NCBI GenBank assembly: GCA_038030265.1
Contig: CM075939.1
Location: 41,211,253 to 41,275,252 of the forward strand
Direction of reading: 5' to 3'
Length of the DNA stretch: 64,000 bases
From: Corythucha ciliata
Taxonomy: Eukaryota > Arthropoda > Insecta > Hemiptera > Tingidae
Shown one piece after another: positions 25,301-32,770 of this stretch. How positions within the stretch are numbered: position 1 is the first letter of the stretch; the number at the start of each line of letters is the position of its first letter. A program made the position numbers and the translations under genes. The notes beneath the pieces are model-generated. The model saw only the letters and a list, made by a program, of their open reading frames with translations. It had not been told where the DNA came from and made no database searches.

Positions 25301-26717
25301 GAAAAATGCCAATTCCCGGCATTAGAAAGTCATCAGAAAAAGCGCTAAATAATCGCTACGAGACTGAAAAAAAGGACTATAGTTCACCGCTAAAATTAGG
25401 AATAACTCTGATTGCGGATAAAATTGAGAAAAATGCTAAAATGGATAATTTGATAGTCAATCGATTAGCTAATTTTAAATCGCTAATTGTGAATAAAAGC
25501 TAATCGATTAAGAGCGCTAATTCACGAATAAGGTGTAGAAAAATATCTAATTCTCAGCAAAATCGAGCAATATTCAAGAAGCCTCAGAGAAGAAAATATG
25601 TTGACGTATTTATTTTAGACATCTAATAAACGCACTGACTCGACAAATTTATTATCTCGTAAATACTTATCAAAATATGAACGTCTTTCGTTATTTTAAT
25701 ACTTAACTCGAAAAAACTATTCAAATGGAGATAATAATTCGCTGACATTAAACATTAGTGCCTTTATATCCTTTTGCTGTTGACGAGCTTTAATAGCTTC
25801 CACTTCTTTTTCTTTCTTTTTTTCCTTTGTCATCCTTTCTCGTCTGATTGACGAAGGTCACGCGAGTGCATTTGTGGAATTAATTCTTATAGAATTTTGC
25901 AGTCAATATATATATATATGAACGGAAGGAGAGAGTGTACGCCCTTCATGAATAACGACTTATTCACACCAATCACCACCAACCCCCCCCCTCCCACCTT
26001 ACCTCTAGTTTTTTGAACGTTTTGGCCAGTTCAAGGACTCGATGCGTTCCAGCCGTGTTATGTTCCACCGACTCTTTGATGCCAGCCTCCAATTTCAGCG
26101 ACGCTCCGCTATTAATGACGACGCTCACTTCATCGGCCAGACGATCCTTCATCGGTGTTTTAATGTCGAGACCCTCGGCCGTTAGATCGCCTTGAACGGC
26201 CACCAGTTTCTTTAGGGCTTCTGGATTCTCTTTGACCAGTTTTTCGAAGAGCTTGATCGATTAAAAAAAAAAAAAAAAAAAAAAAAATTGGTTGGGTTTT
26301 AATGAAAACGAAAGGTGGTCATCGCCATTTTTGTGCGCGTGAAGGTGGCGGAACACCACCGTGGGCTTAAATTATAAAGAAGCTTCGAACTACTTTTTCG
26401 TTTGTAGTAAACAAGTTATGAAATGATCATTTAAAAAGACGCGGCGAAAGTAATTACGTCATTTACGATGCTCCTTTAAAAAGAAAAATGAAAGAGAGAT
26501 AAACACAATTTGGGGAGGGGGGGGGACTCACTGGAAGCTTAGCAAAGTCGGTCAGGCGTTGTTGAGGAGACACGCCGCGTTTCGCTCGAAGGAGGACGTA
26601 AATCGTTTTGACGCCCGGACAGCATCTTAGTAACTTTTCGATGAGAACTTTGCCCATAAAGCCGGTCCCGCCGGTCAAAAATATGGAACGTCCGTCGTAC
26701 CATTCTCTCAGTGACAT
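7237..26717 (-). CDS. Fatty acyl-CoA reductase (FAR), partial gene, four exons
   Basis: Four minus-strand exons (26532-26717, 26003-26251, 7467-7609, 7237-7346) join with consistent phases (0, 0, 2) into a 229-residue N-terminal part of an insect-type fatty acyl-CoA reductase. Known members reduce fatty acyl-CoA to fatty alcohol with NADPH at ER or peroxisome membranes, for wax, pheromone or ether-lipid synthesis. The nucleotide-binding motif TGGTGFMG is at residues 15-22, a VAVQGDL strand at about 79-85, an NSGAS segment where relatives have HxAA, an HLSTAFCH block at 149-156, and the catalytic Tyr-x3-Lys at Y202/K206, followed by VVCRPSI. Family members are about 500 residues, so the 3' exons (rest of NAD_binding_4 and the sterile domain) lie left of the window. 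All donors are GT and acceptors AG. Intron 2 is 18,393 bp and full of transposons. Family assignment is firm; the specific substrate is unknown. Confidence 0.9.
7467..7609 (-). CDS. FAR exon 3 (143 bp)
   Basis: Begins in phase 0 after ttacatcactcag and continues exon 2 directly: VFCHLSTAFCHSVKSLEEK matches the 'F-H-STA' block that follows the LELAK helix in FARs. It then runs through a variable YKPDASPRDIM region to VQP and ends in phase 2 before a weak donor (GTATTA). The 18.4-kb gap to exon 2 is inferred from reading frame and family order, not from a transcript. Confidence 0.87.
7610..8153. other. FAR intron 2, left end, no feature seen
   Basis: Unique-looking sequence next to exon 3. A 75-codon minus-strand ORF at 7700-7927 has no recognisable motif and no FAR similarity; I do not call it a gene. 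Confidence 0.4.
8154..8766. mobile_element. Foldback element A (CAGGGTG ends)
   Basis: Two ~270-bp arms (about 8154-8425 and 8498-8766) are near-perfect reverse complements around a ~70-bp non-palindromic centre. Ends read cagggtgtacaaatagcgac on the left and its inverse (with two mismatches) on the right, in a TA-rich flank (tatat / tatata). CAGGGTG ends next to TA fit a Tc1/mariner-like non-autonomous element, but no transposase is present. Inside FAR intron 2. Confidence 0.75.
9370..10024 (+). repeat. Array family 1 inside hAT-like element C (left part)
   Basis: Degenerate ~30-bp units in direct orientation, continuing at 11,716 after the non-LTR insertion. Confidence 0.8.
10036..11704 (-). 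mobile_element. 5'-truncated jockey/CR1-like non-LTR retrotransposon
   Basis: A 1669-bp insertion into an array unit, flanked by an exact 11-bp target duplication gtgtattagcg (10025-10035 and 11705-11715). It is truncated at its 5' end within the RT-coding region. The 3' end (low coordinate) carries AATAAA and a short ctac/ccta microsatellite (plus strand taggtaggtag) instead of poly(A), as in several CR1-group lineages. It is younger than the surrounding array because the array unit is cleanly split. Confidence 0.9.
10370..11704 (-). pseudogene. Reverse transcriptase of the non-LTR element (truncated)
   Basis: Open from the 5' truncation point for 444 codons. RT motifs in order: the PRKALVFLSKLFN lead-in, YRPISLLPTLSKVFEK, EQFGFRAGHST, LLDVQKAFDTVWH, AGVPQGSILAPLLF, the catalytic FADD box, and KYLGLKLDSKLN. 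The endonuclease domain and all upstream ORFs are missing. The ORF stops at 10370, but a +2 frame continues with NPLVAKIARYDSI-like residues, the usual C-terminus of this family, to a TAA at 10239-10241. A small frameshift near 10371 therefore cut off about 43 residues. Inactive copy. Confidence 0.9.
11716..13150 (+). repeat. Array family 1 inside hAT-like element C (right part)
   Basis: Direct-orientation units. The stretch ~12,700-13,140, read on the minus strand, is nearly identical in unit order to 63,600-64,000. Small ORFs are by-products. Confidence 0.8.
14001..14924. other. FAR intron 2; possible LTR-like segment 14,650-14,920
   Basis: Non-array sequence. Between ~14,650 and 14,920 there are TATA-like (gtataaacc) and AATAAA (caataaaagccc) motifs in LTR-like order ending ttcttacacc, which could be a solo LTR, but no second copy or target duplication was found. 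Otherwise nothing recognised. Confidence 0.25.
14925..15062. mobile_element. Palindromic MITE 1
   Basis: Arms starting gggccgtattcatagtcgcc and ending with the near inverse (gactatatgaatacgggcc) form a ~138-bp palindrome flanked by TA-containing sequence on both sides. Non-coding; fits a TA-targeting MITE. Confidence 0.65.
15078..15218. mobile_element. Palindromic MITE 2
   Basis: Ends taggtccgttccattgtttt and its near inverse (aacaatggaatggaccta), with further arm pairing (tacact/agtgta). A right-half copy lies at 52,107-52,175 with about 97% identity by eye, confirming a dispersed family. Confidence 0.7.
15287..15425. mobile_element. Palindromic MITE 3
   Basis: Two ~50-bp arms (15287-15336, 15376-15425) with about 90% inverse identity, ends aaggcccgttcacaagctct and inverse. 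The ORF at 15170-15376 spans MITEs 2 and 3 and is not a gene. Confidence 0.7.
15475..17165 (+). repeat. Array family 1, direct orientation
   Basis: About 1.7 kb of degenerate ~30-bp units within FAR intron 2. Confidence 0.8.
17230..17512 (-). mobile_element. Fragment of a CAGGGTG-class element (element E)
   Basis: On the minus strand the segment from about 17,510 downward (ttcaaaaatagagggcaata...) matches 55,990-56,100 in order (ggcaatatttcgcc, ggtgattctgcac, attgaccacag). It also contains ccattggaaagagc followed by a T-rich stretch, as in elements A and B. The outermost CAGGGTG is lost here. Confidence 0.55.
17650..18070 (-). repeat. Array family 1, reverse orientation
   Basis: Degenerate units, gctaatt...ggctaaaattgag type. 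Confidence 0.75.
18071..18368. other. Spacer with CAGGGCTGACCTTAG end-like motif
   Basis: No gene. A stretch from ~18,247 (cagggctgaccttagaattc, then tgggcgcctcaggc) resembles a DNA-transposon end; its partner was not found. Confidence 0.3.
18370..19030 (+). repeat. Array family 1, direct orientation
   Basis: Degenerate ~30-bp units; the ORF at 18,558-18,764 is an array artefact. Confidence 0.75.
19031..21309. other. Unique-looking intron sequence, no gene recognised
   Basis: The longest array-free stretch of FAR intron 2 (2.3 kb). It contains a (GA)n microsatellite near 20,498-20,522, poly(T) near 20,999-21,016, and a possible LTR-like segment around 19,090-19,500 (tataaaag, then a long G-rich leader). 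Small ORFs (19,579; 20,208-20,714; 21,015-21,273) overlap in several frames and show no family motifs, so none is called. Confidence 0.35.
21310..21539 (-). repeat. Array family 1, reverse orientation (interrupted)
   Basis: Degenerate units interrupted at 21,550 by a foldback element and resuming at about 22,018. Confidence 0.7.
21551..22006. mobile_element. Foldback element with tRNA-like centre
   Basis: Arms of ~180-190 bp (about 21,551-21,732 and 21,791-21,985) are ~88% inverse-identical by eye, with conserved blocks such as gagtttagaagaccc, ctcaccgcaccaccatag and gagttccgagaaaaaatt. The ~58-bp centre is a tRNA-like sequence. An exact 11-bp direct repeat gctcattcgcc (21,540-21,550 and 22,007-22,017) brackets it and looks like a target duplication in an array-family-1 unit. 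A diverged partial arm occurs near 24,811-24,880. No protein is encoded. Confidence 0.75.
21729..21794 (-). pseudogene. tRNA-like sequence (tRNA pseudogene)
   Basis: On the minus strand the D stem (gctc/gagc with agttggtta loop), a 5-bp anticodon stem with one T-T mismatch, a 5-nt variable loop and a perfect T arm (gtggg ttcgaat cccac) have exact canonical spacing, so both internal polymerase III promoter boxes are present. The 3' acceptor strand (ctgggga) has no 5' partner, because the expected position is gaaaaaa. The anticodon loop is cgcgaaa, lacking U33. It therefore cannot be a working tRNA. It resembles a tRNA-derived SINE head. Confidence 0.7.
22018..25590 (-). repeat. Array family 1, longest block, reverse orientation
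   Basis: About 3.6 kb of degenerate units, read on the minus strand as aattagcg...tttctcaattttagc, i.e. in the sense of the FAR transcript. Includes a short diverged foldback-arm fragment (24,811-24,880). No coding potential. Confidence 0.8.
25591..26002. other. FAR intron 2 next to exon 2, no feature
   Basis: AT-rich unique sequence with a (TA)n run near 25,906-25,918. No additional exon recognised. Confidence 0.4.
26003..26251 (-). CDS. FAR exon 2 (83 codons)
   Basis: In phase 0, begins LFEKLVKENPEALKK after an acceptor (aatcgatcaag) that follows a pure poly-pyrimidine run (plus-strand A tract around 26262-26287). It carries VAVQGDL, the MKDRLADEV helix, INSGAS and HNTAGTHRVLELAK, the standard FAR order. 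It ends with a Leu-Glu pair at a GTAAGG donor. Intron 2 begins here and runs to 7610. Confidence 0.9.
26532..26717 (-). CDS. FAR exon 1 of the visible coding part (62 codons)
   Basis: Starts at an ATG directly preceded by a good acceptor (ttttgatctgcag), so a 5' non-coding exon probably lies further right, though coding could also begin upstream. It encodes MSLREWYDGR followed by the Rossmann glycine motif TGGTGFMG and a VLLRAKRG segment after the second strand, both typical of FARs. It ends in phase 0 at a GTGAGT donor. The next intron is only 280 bp. Confidence 0.88.
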
Positions 26718-28844
26718 CTGCAGATCAAAAGACGAAGAGAGATTGAGAGTGGATAAAAAACAATGAAAGTGAATGAGCCAGTAGAGTGGTAGAGTGGAAA
26801 AATGCGTGTTGCCGAAGACATTAAATTGTTTCGTCAGGTAAGGCATAGAGAGAATCTTGATTAGGAAAATCTAGAATAAGCTTCCTCGAACGCAAGTTTC
26901 ACTATTTTATATGTTAATTATTTTGCTTTAAATTGGGTGGATAACGCACTTTAACTTCCTTTTGGAACATAAATGTTTTTCTCAAATAAACGAACTTGTT
27001 GATACGGTACTGTGAAGCGGGAGCGATAATGAGAAGGGGGAGGTGAGAGGGGATTCACGCCTTCGAAGAAAGATGCAATTATTAATAAGAAGATAAATTT
27101 GCTCGTATATTTCTTATATTGCTTGTACTTCACCAATGCTGTATCCATGAGGCTAAAAGATGACTTTCAAGCTAATTGCTTTAACCCCTCACCCACCCCA
27201 TCCAGCCGCTAACTGCTTACAAACACATTCAATGGGCTTAAGCTACGAGTAATCTTCTTAATTTTGCCCAATTTTTCAAAATCAAAACGTGACTATTACA
27301 GGACCGCATTAGCTTTCAAAGTGGAACGCCTATGATTTTTATTTATTTATTTTTTCAACGAAATGTCGAACACAAAAATGCCTTGAGAATAATCGGATTA
27401 AGGACAAATAAAGTATTACAAGCCACGTAATTTAGGATCAGTGGTGCGTCGCTTCTTCAGAAAAAGAATGGTATAGTGACGATAAGGTTTGTTTGGGGGG
27501 GGGGAGTCGACTAATTTTGAAAATTACGCAGTATTGTTCCTCCATTGAAATTAAGTCTCACTGACTCTATTTTTTTATATATTTACGATAAAAAAATTTA
27601 AAAATATATAAAATTTAAGCACTTCTAATCTTACCTTTCAAATAGGTGTAAAAATCCTTTCAATCCGATAAACCGATTGTTCACAGAGCGATAAAAAAAA
27701 AAAAGTGCAACGAACCCACGACACGGACCGTTTGAATCAAATTGCTCGACTTAAGTCAACAAGCAAATTAAAACAAAAAAAAATAACGCGAAATAATGCC
27801 GTTGTAAATAGTGAAGGAAACCCCTCCAAAAAACCCCACTGCCTCCTTTTTCCTGTTATATATATTTTTTTTTCAATGCCTAGTCCTCCCCCCCTTGACT
27901 GTACACACCACTGTTATACCGTGAAATCAAAAAATTGTATACGGTAACTTCGCGCTCGCCAAGATAATACTTTATAAACCGTCTCCAGGATTGAGAGAAG
28001 TCCCCCCCGGTTTATAGAAGGGGGGGGAGGTACTCAAGAAGGCTTTCAGTGTTCGAGGTGGGATTATATGGTGGAGAGAGTGGCGAGTGGAGCGAGGTGC
28101 ACTTGTTTGGGTACACTTAACGCATGGTGATGCCCCTTTGTAAAATATGAAAAAAAAAAAAAATTTTGTGGAAGATTAATACCGAGACATTTGGAGGGGG
28201 GAGATGCATTGTGGCGGAAGAGGAGGAAGAATGCTGTCGGACGACTGGCCCCTGCTGGCTGGTTGGTGGGCGTTGGATGGTGGACGATGCGTTTCTCTGA
28301 ACATAGGAAATAGAGAAATATGAAGGAAGGAAAAGAGAGAGAGACAGATAGAGAGAGAAAGTGGTATTTTAGAAACAGATCCAATGTTTATGAAATCCAG
28401 TGAAACCAAAGCTAATCGTAGAGGATCAGACGCCCGTAATTATAACTCCCGCCGACCCCGTCCACAACTCCCTCACCGGAAACCCCGTCCTTCTATCGTA
28501 TCTCTCATGACCGGCTCGCGTTACTTTCGATAAATTGAAATGGTGTCTCCATTTCGCTTAAATTACGCTTTTCTTCACGATGCAAGGCCTACTATACAAG
28601 TTTTTTTCTTCTTCTTCTTTACGCCTCCTCGAATGCACTTTCCAATTTTCGCATTTTAACACCTTTCGGACCATTAAACTCAATACATATACGAGAGCCA
28701 CGAAATGCGTGGGTTGCTGAGTCGATATTCACCTCGCCCCCAACCCCGAACCCGTACCATTCCATCACACAGACCTTTCTCATCAATAACTCATCTTACA
28801 GAAAACATAAATTTCTAATCGAGTCTGCATACGCTTGAAAAATG
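26718..28844. other. Upstream of the first visible FAR exon; no gene recognised
   Basis: Should contain the rest of FAR intron 1 or its 5' exon and promoter, but neither could be identified. Short A, G and C runs and a GA-rich tract (28,325-28,365). Overlapping small ORFs at 28,064-28,409 in two frames are purine-tract artefacts. Confidence 0.35.
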
Positions 28845-29370
28845 ACTGTATGTGCCTTAAATGTAGCTAAACTGACGATTCGCGCCATGAAAATGTTCGA
28901 ACTGACTATTTCTACCCTGGTAATGGCAAAACCGTGCGTTCGCGCTTCAAAAGTGGCCAAATAGACCATTCACACACCATTGAAAATGGCCAAACTGAAA
29001 AATTCGTGTCCTTAAATAACCAGAGTCCCAAAAAATGTCAATTTTCAAAGTATTTCGCTCTGAAAAAGATCAAATTAGTCATTCGCGCCCTTTGGAAAGC
29101 GTTCCTTGAAAATAGCCAAACTGTGACTGATCTGACGTGAGCCCTAAAAATGACCATTGTATCATATTCACGCGCTTAAAGTGGCTGCCGGCCGTATACT
29201 GACACTTCCCATCCTAAAAAAAAAAATGACTGAACTGACAGAAAACTGACGAACACGTGACCTTGAAATAGTAAAAACGAAAAACGAACCACTCGCGCTC
29301 CAAAATTGACCACTCGTGCCATGAACGGATGATTCGTGCCCCAACGACCACTTGTAAACTTAATCATTTA
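28845..29370 (+). repeat. Array family 2, second locus
   Basis: Degenerate units with attcgcgcc...aaaatggccaaactga cores, the same family as 3760-5745 but more diverged. Confidence 0.7.
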
Positions 29371-29439
29371 CGATCATTCGGGTTGAGAACTATGGATTTT
29401 CCAAGCCCCTAGCTCAAAAATTGTCAATTTCATTCTAGG

Positions 29440-30360
29440 AGCTGTAGCGGAGCGACACATCATTGTGTTGAAAAAAAAAAAGAATTTTTCAATTTCGCCC
29501 TTGAAACAGTCAATTTCGTCCTTTAAACTGCCAATTTTGTCTTTCTAAACTATCAAATTCGCCCCAGGAACTACAGTTTTGACTCGGAAACTGTCAATTT
29601 CCTCCTCCTACATAACAAAATATCCCAAACCGTGGGAGAAATATGAGACAATTCGAGCCCAGACCATGGCGCTTTTAAGCCCCTTCACCGGAAACGGTTG
29701 AGTACTAGGAATTGTCAATTTCGTTCTTAAAACTGTAAATTTTGTCCCATAAACTTTCAATTTTGTCCTATAAACTGTGAATTTCGTCCTATGAACTGTC
29801 AATTTCGTCCTCGCAACTGTCAATTTCGAACTTAAAACTGTCAATTTAAACCTTCCTCTTGTTCTCAGGAACTACAAACATGCAACCTCTTTTTGCAGCT
29901 TTATTGTGAATGCATTTCGGGCACAAAACCGTAGCCCCTCATCAGCACCTCAAAGACCAACTATTGAGAGCTTGTAGCTCCTAAGAAGAACAGGAAGGTC
30001 AATAGGAGTAATAACCGGGAAAGAAGGAAGTGGAGTTGGACTATTCTGTCAATTTCATCCTAGAAATGTCAATTTCTTCATTTGAAACTGTAAATTTTGT
30101 CGCTCAAAACTGTTAATTTCGTCCTGGAAACTGTCTATTTCGTTCGAGAAACTGTCAATTTAGACCTATAAATGCTAATTTTCTCATTCAAAACTATCAA
30201 TTCCGTCCTGAAAACCGTCAATTTCGTCCTATGAACTGTCAATTTTGTCCTATAAACTATCAATTTCTTTTTTCGTCCTATTAATTATAAATTTATTCCT
30301 GGAAACTACCGATTTCGCCCTGGACACTGTCAATTTCGGCCTAAAATCTGTCAATTCCTT
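29440..30360 (+). repeat. Array family 3 (~21-bp unit, actgtcaatttcgtccta)
   Basis: Degenerate tandem repeat with a core of actgtcaatttcgtcctaaa, about 35 units, interrupted at 29,866-30,045 by an unrelated insertion. The minus-strand ORF at 29,608-29,844 (Leu-Thr-Val-Xaa-Arg-Thr-Lys repeats) is a by-product. Confidence 0.8.
29866..30045 (-). mobile_element. Penelope-like tail fragment with hammerhead-like core
   Basis: Inserted in array family 3. On the minus strand it contains ctgatgag (29,938-29,945), a 4-bp stem ggggc/gccc with a ~9-nt loop, then cgaaa (29,915-29,919), followed by cacaataaag. CTGATGA-stem-GAAA is the conserved core of hammerhead ribozymes carried by Penelope-like and other retroposons. 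A convincing third stem and cleavage triplet were not found, so activity is not claimed. Confidence 0.45.
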
Positions 30361-31260
30361 CCTACATAATTACTGTTAATTTTTTGTTAGAAAGTTCCAA
30401 AGTGGCTTGAAAACGGATAATTCCAATGAAAAAATTGAAAATTAAGCCTCCGGAGCTCCAATATTTAGAAAAATTGGTGATTTTGCTGGGAGAATTCGGC
30501 AAAAATGTGGAAACTTTGCCCAGAAATCTTATTTTTCGGCACAATATTGAACTGCTCGGAGTCCCAAATCCCCACTTAACAATTAAAGCACAATAACTCA
30601 TTGTTTAGCTCACCCTGCCTACAATGCGTGTGTCGCTTTAGCCGATCAACCCTAAGCTTCTAAGCTTTTTTTGGAGCACCTCCAGTGGATCGGTTCCGTG
30701 GTTGGGGAAAAAAAGGGGGCCCTTCTTAATCGGCTGCCTATTTAGGGGCCTCTTGTCCCCTAAATACGGCACTGAATCTAACGACAAAAACGGTCAAACG
30801 TGATTTTAACAACAACAAAAAAGGAGTATGCAAGCAGGCGCGAATCCTGGGGGGTCGGACGATGGGGACCACCCCCTTTCACCAATTCGTCGAAAAAAAA
30901 AAAAAAAAAAAATCCGTGGCACCACGAGGGGTTGGAAAGCGCCTTCTTCTTTCGTTATTTACAACTTTTGTACCCTTGATTTTTGATTTCTACTATAATC
31001 ATCATTAGACGCAGATCAGTGTGTGGGGCGGACTACGCCGGGCTATTGTACAGAAGAGGGGGGGGGGGCAGAAAAGGTTAAATATAGAAAAATGGGGATT
31101 TTCCATGTTTTATGTTCATGTATGTAGCGACGTCAGTAGGGTTGCCAACCATCCCGGTTTTCGGCGTACCCAGACCAGTCCCGGTTTGGCTAAATTTTGT
31201 TGTTGGAGCGTTTTGTTCTTTGCACATTCGGCGCAATCGGCTGGGTCGCTGCTTTCTGTG
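30361..31260. other. No gene; A/G runs
   Basis: Non-array sequence with a poly(A) run (30,895-30,911) and a G run near 31,060. ORFs at 30,362-30,601 and 31,021-31,281 have no recognisable motif. Confidence 0.35.
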
Positions 31261-31261
31261 G

Positions 31262-31680
31262 TTCATTTACTTTGTGGTTAGACCATTTTGAGGTTAGATC
31301 ATTTTGGGGTTAGAACTTTTCGGTGTTAGATCATTTTGTGGTTAGACACATTTGTGATTAGAGCATTTTGTGTTTAGTGCATATTTGGTTTGTGGTTTCG
31401 TGATTAAAACTTTGAGGTTAGATGAGGAGGTTTTTGAGGTTAGATCCTCCAGTGGTTAGAGTTTTTGGTTGTTTGAGCTTCTTAGGGTTGCAGCTTTCGG
31501 TATTTCGGTCTTTTAGGGGTTCAAGTTTTGGTTGTTCAATTTGTTTGTGGCTAGACCTTTTTGTGGACAAGGCTTTTTGTGGTTACCGCTTTCTATGGTC
31601 CGAGCTTTTCGTGGTTCAAGGGTTTTTTGTACTTTAATGTTTTCTGTGGTTAGAGTTTTCTGAGCTCAAGCACGTCCTTC
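31262..31680 (+). repeat. Array family 4 (gtggttagagcattttg-like unit)
   Basis: Degenerate ~17-20 bp unit with tttgtggttaga cores, decaying to the right (ggttcaagctttt). The ORF at 31,422-31,637 is a by-product. Confidence 0.7.
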
Positions 31681-31929
31681 GTGAGCCCCCTGAATGACGA
31701 CACCTAAAGTCGAGTGTCCCGCTTTTTTCCTTTTTGTTCCGGGTGATCTTGAAACTTTTGTCCTGATTTTGCCAGATTTCGAGTATAGGCAACCCGTCAG
31801 CACCGAAAACAGAACGTTTTGCCTTGTTGTTGGTTTTGGACGATTTTTCCCGACTCTGGAGGTTCGATGATCTCTCGTGATCGAGGTCCGTGCGTGCTGT
31901 TCGTAGAGAATGGCTAATATTCAGCTTCT

Positions 31930-32110
31930 GTAGATCCTCAGGAGGTTAAAAATTGAGAATACGCGCAAATGTGCTGATCCTAAGGCAAGTACGTGGCTGA
32001 AAGTTTAGAAAAAGCGGTAATATTGACGGCTGAAATTTTGAAAAAGCCCTCGTTCGTGGCTGCAATCGAGAAAAAGCGATGATTAGTCATACTCAGCTAA
32101 AATTGAAACG
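31930..32110 (-). repeat. Array family 1, reverse orientation (short)
   Basis: Five to six degenerate units facing the next block head to head. Confidence 0.65.
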
Positions 32111-32129
32111 ACGGTAATTCACGGCTAAA

Positions 32130-32770
32130 ATACACTACCTTGCAGTGTATTTTCCTTAATTTTAGCGGCAAGTGGGCACTTTCTCTCAATATTAGCCGCT
32201 TTAAAACCAAAAATTTTGGTTAGTACTTAGAATTAAACGTTTAGTCACGAATTTTCCTCGAGAAATCATGAATTGGCGTTTATATATATATGTGTGTGTG
32301 TTAGCTGAGCCTGTGAGCGATTCATCGCTGATTTTTCCCAGTTCTATAGCCGCGATTTTGTCATTCTTAGCAGTTTATTAGCGTTTTTCTACACTTTATC
32401 CACGCATAAGCGCTTTTTCATTAATTTCTCCGCTAATTAGCGATTTTTCTCAATTTTAGCCATGAATTAACGGTTTTTTTCTGTTTTAGCCGAGACTAGC
32501 ACTTTCCCTCCATTCTAGTTGCGAATCAAAATTTGCTCCAATTTTAGCATTTTTTTATTTTAGCCGCGATTTAGCGTTTTTTCTAATTTTAGCCGAGAAT
32601 TGGCATTTTTCTCAAGTTTTGCCGTGAATTAGTGATTTTTTGTCTGCTCTTTATTCACGAATAAGCGCTTTTTCTCGGAGAGTTTTCTCAATTCTAGCCG
32701 CGAATTAGCGCTGTTCCCAATCTGAGCCACTAAATACTTATTTTTCTCAATTTCAGCCGTTAATTGGCTT
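32130..32770 (+). repeat. Array family 1, direct orientation
   Basis: Degenerate units, with a short (TA)n(TG)n tract near 32,281-32,300. Confidence 0.75.
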
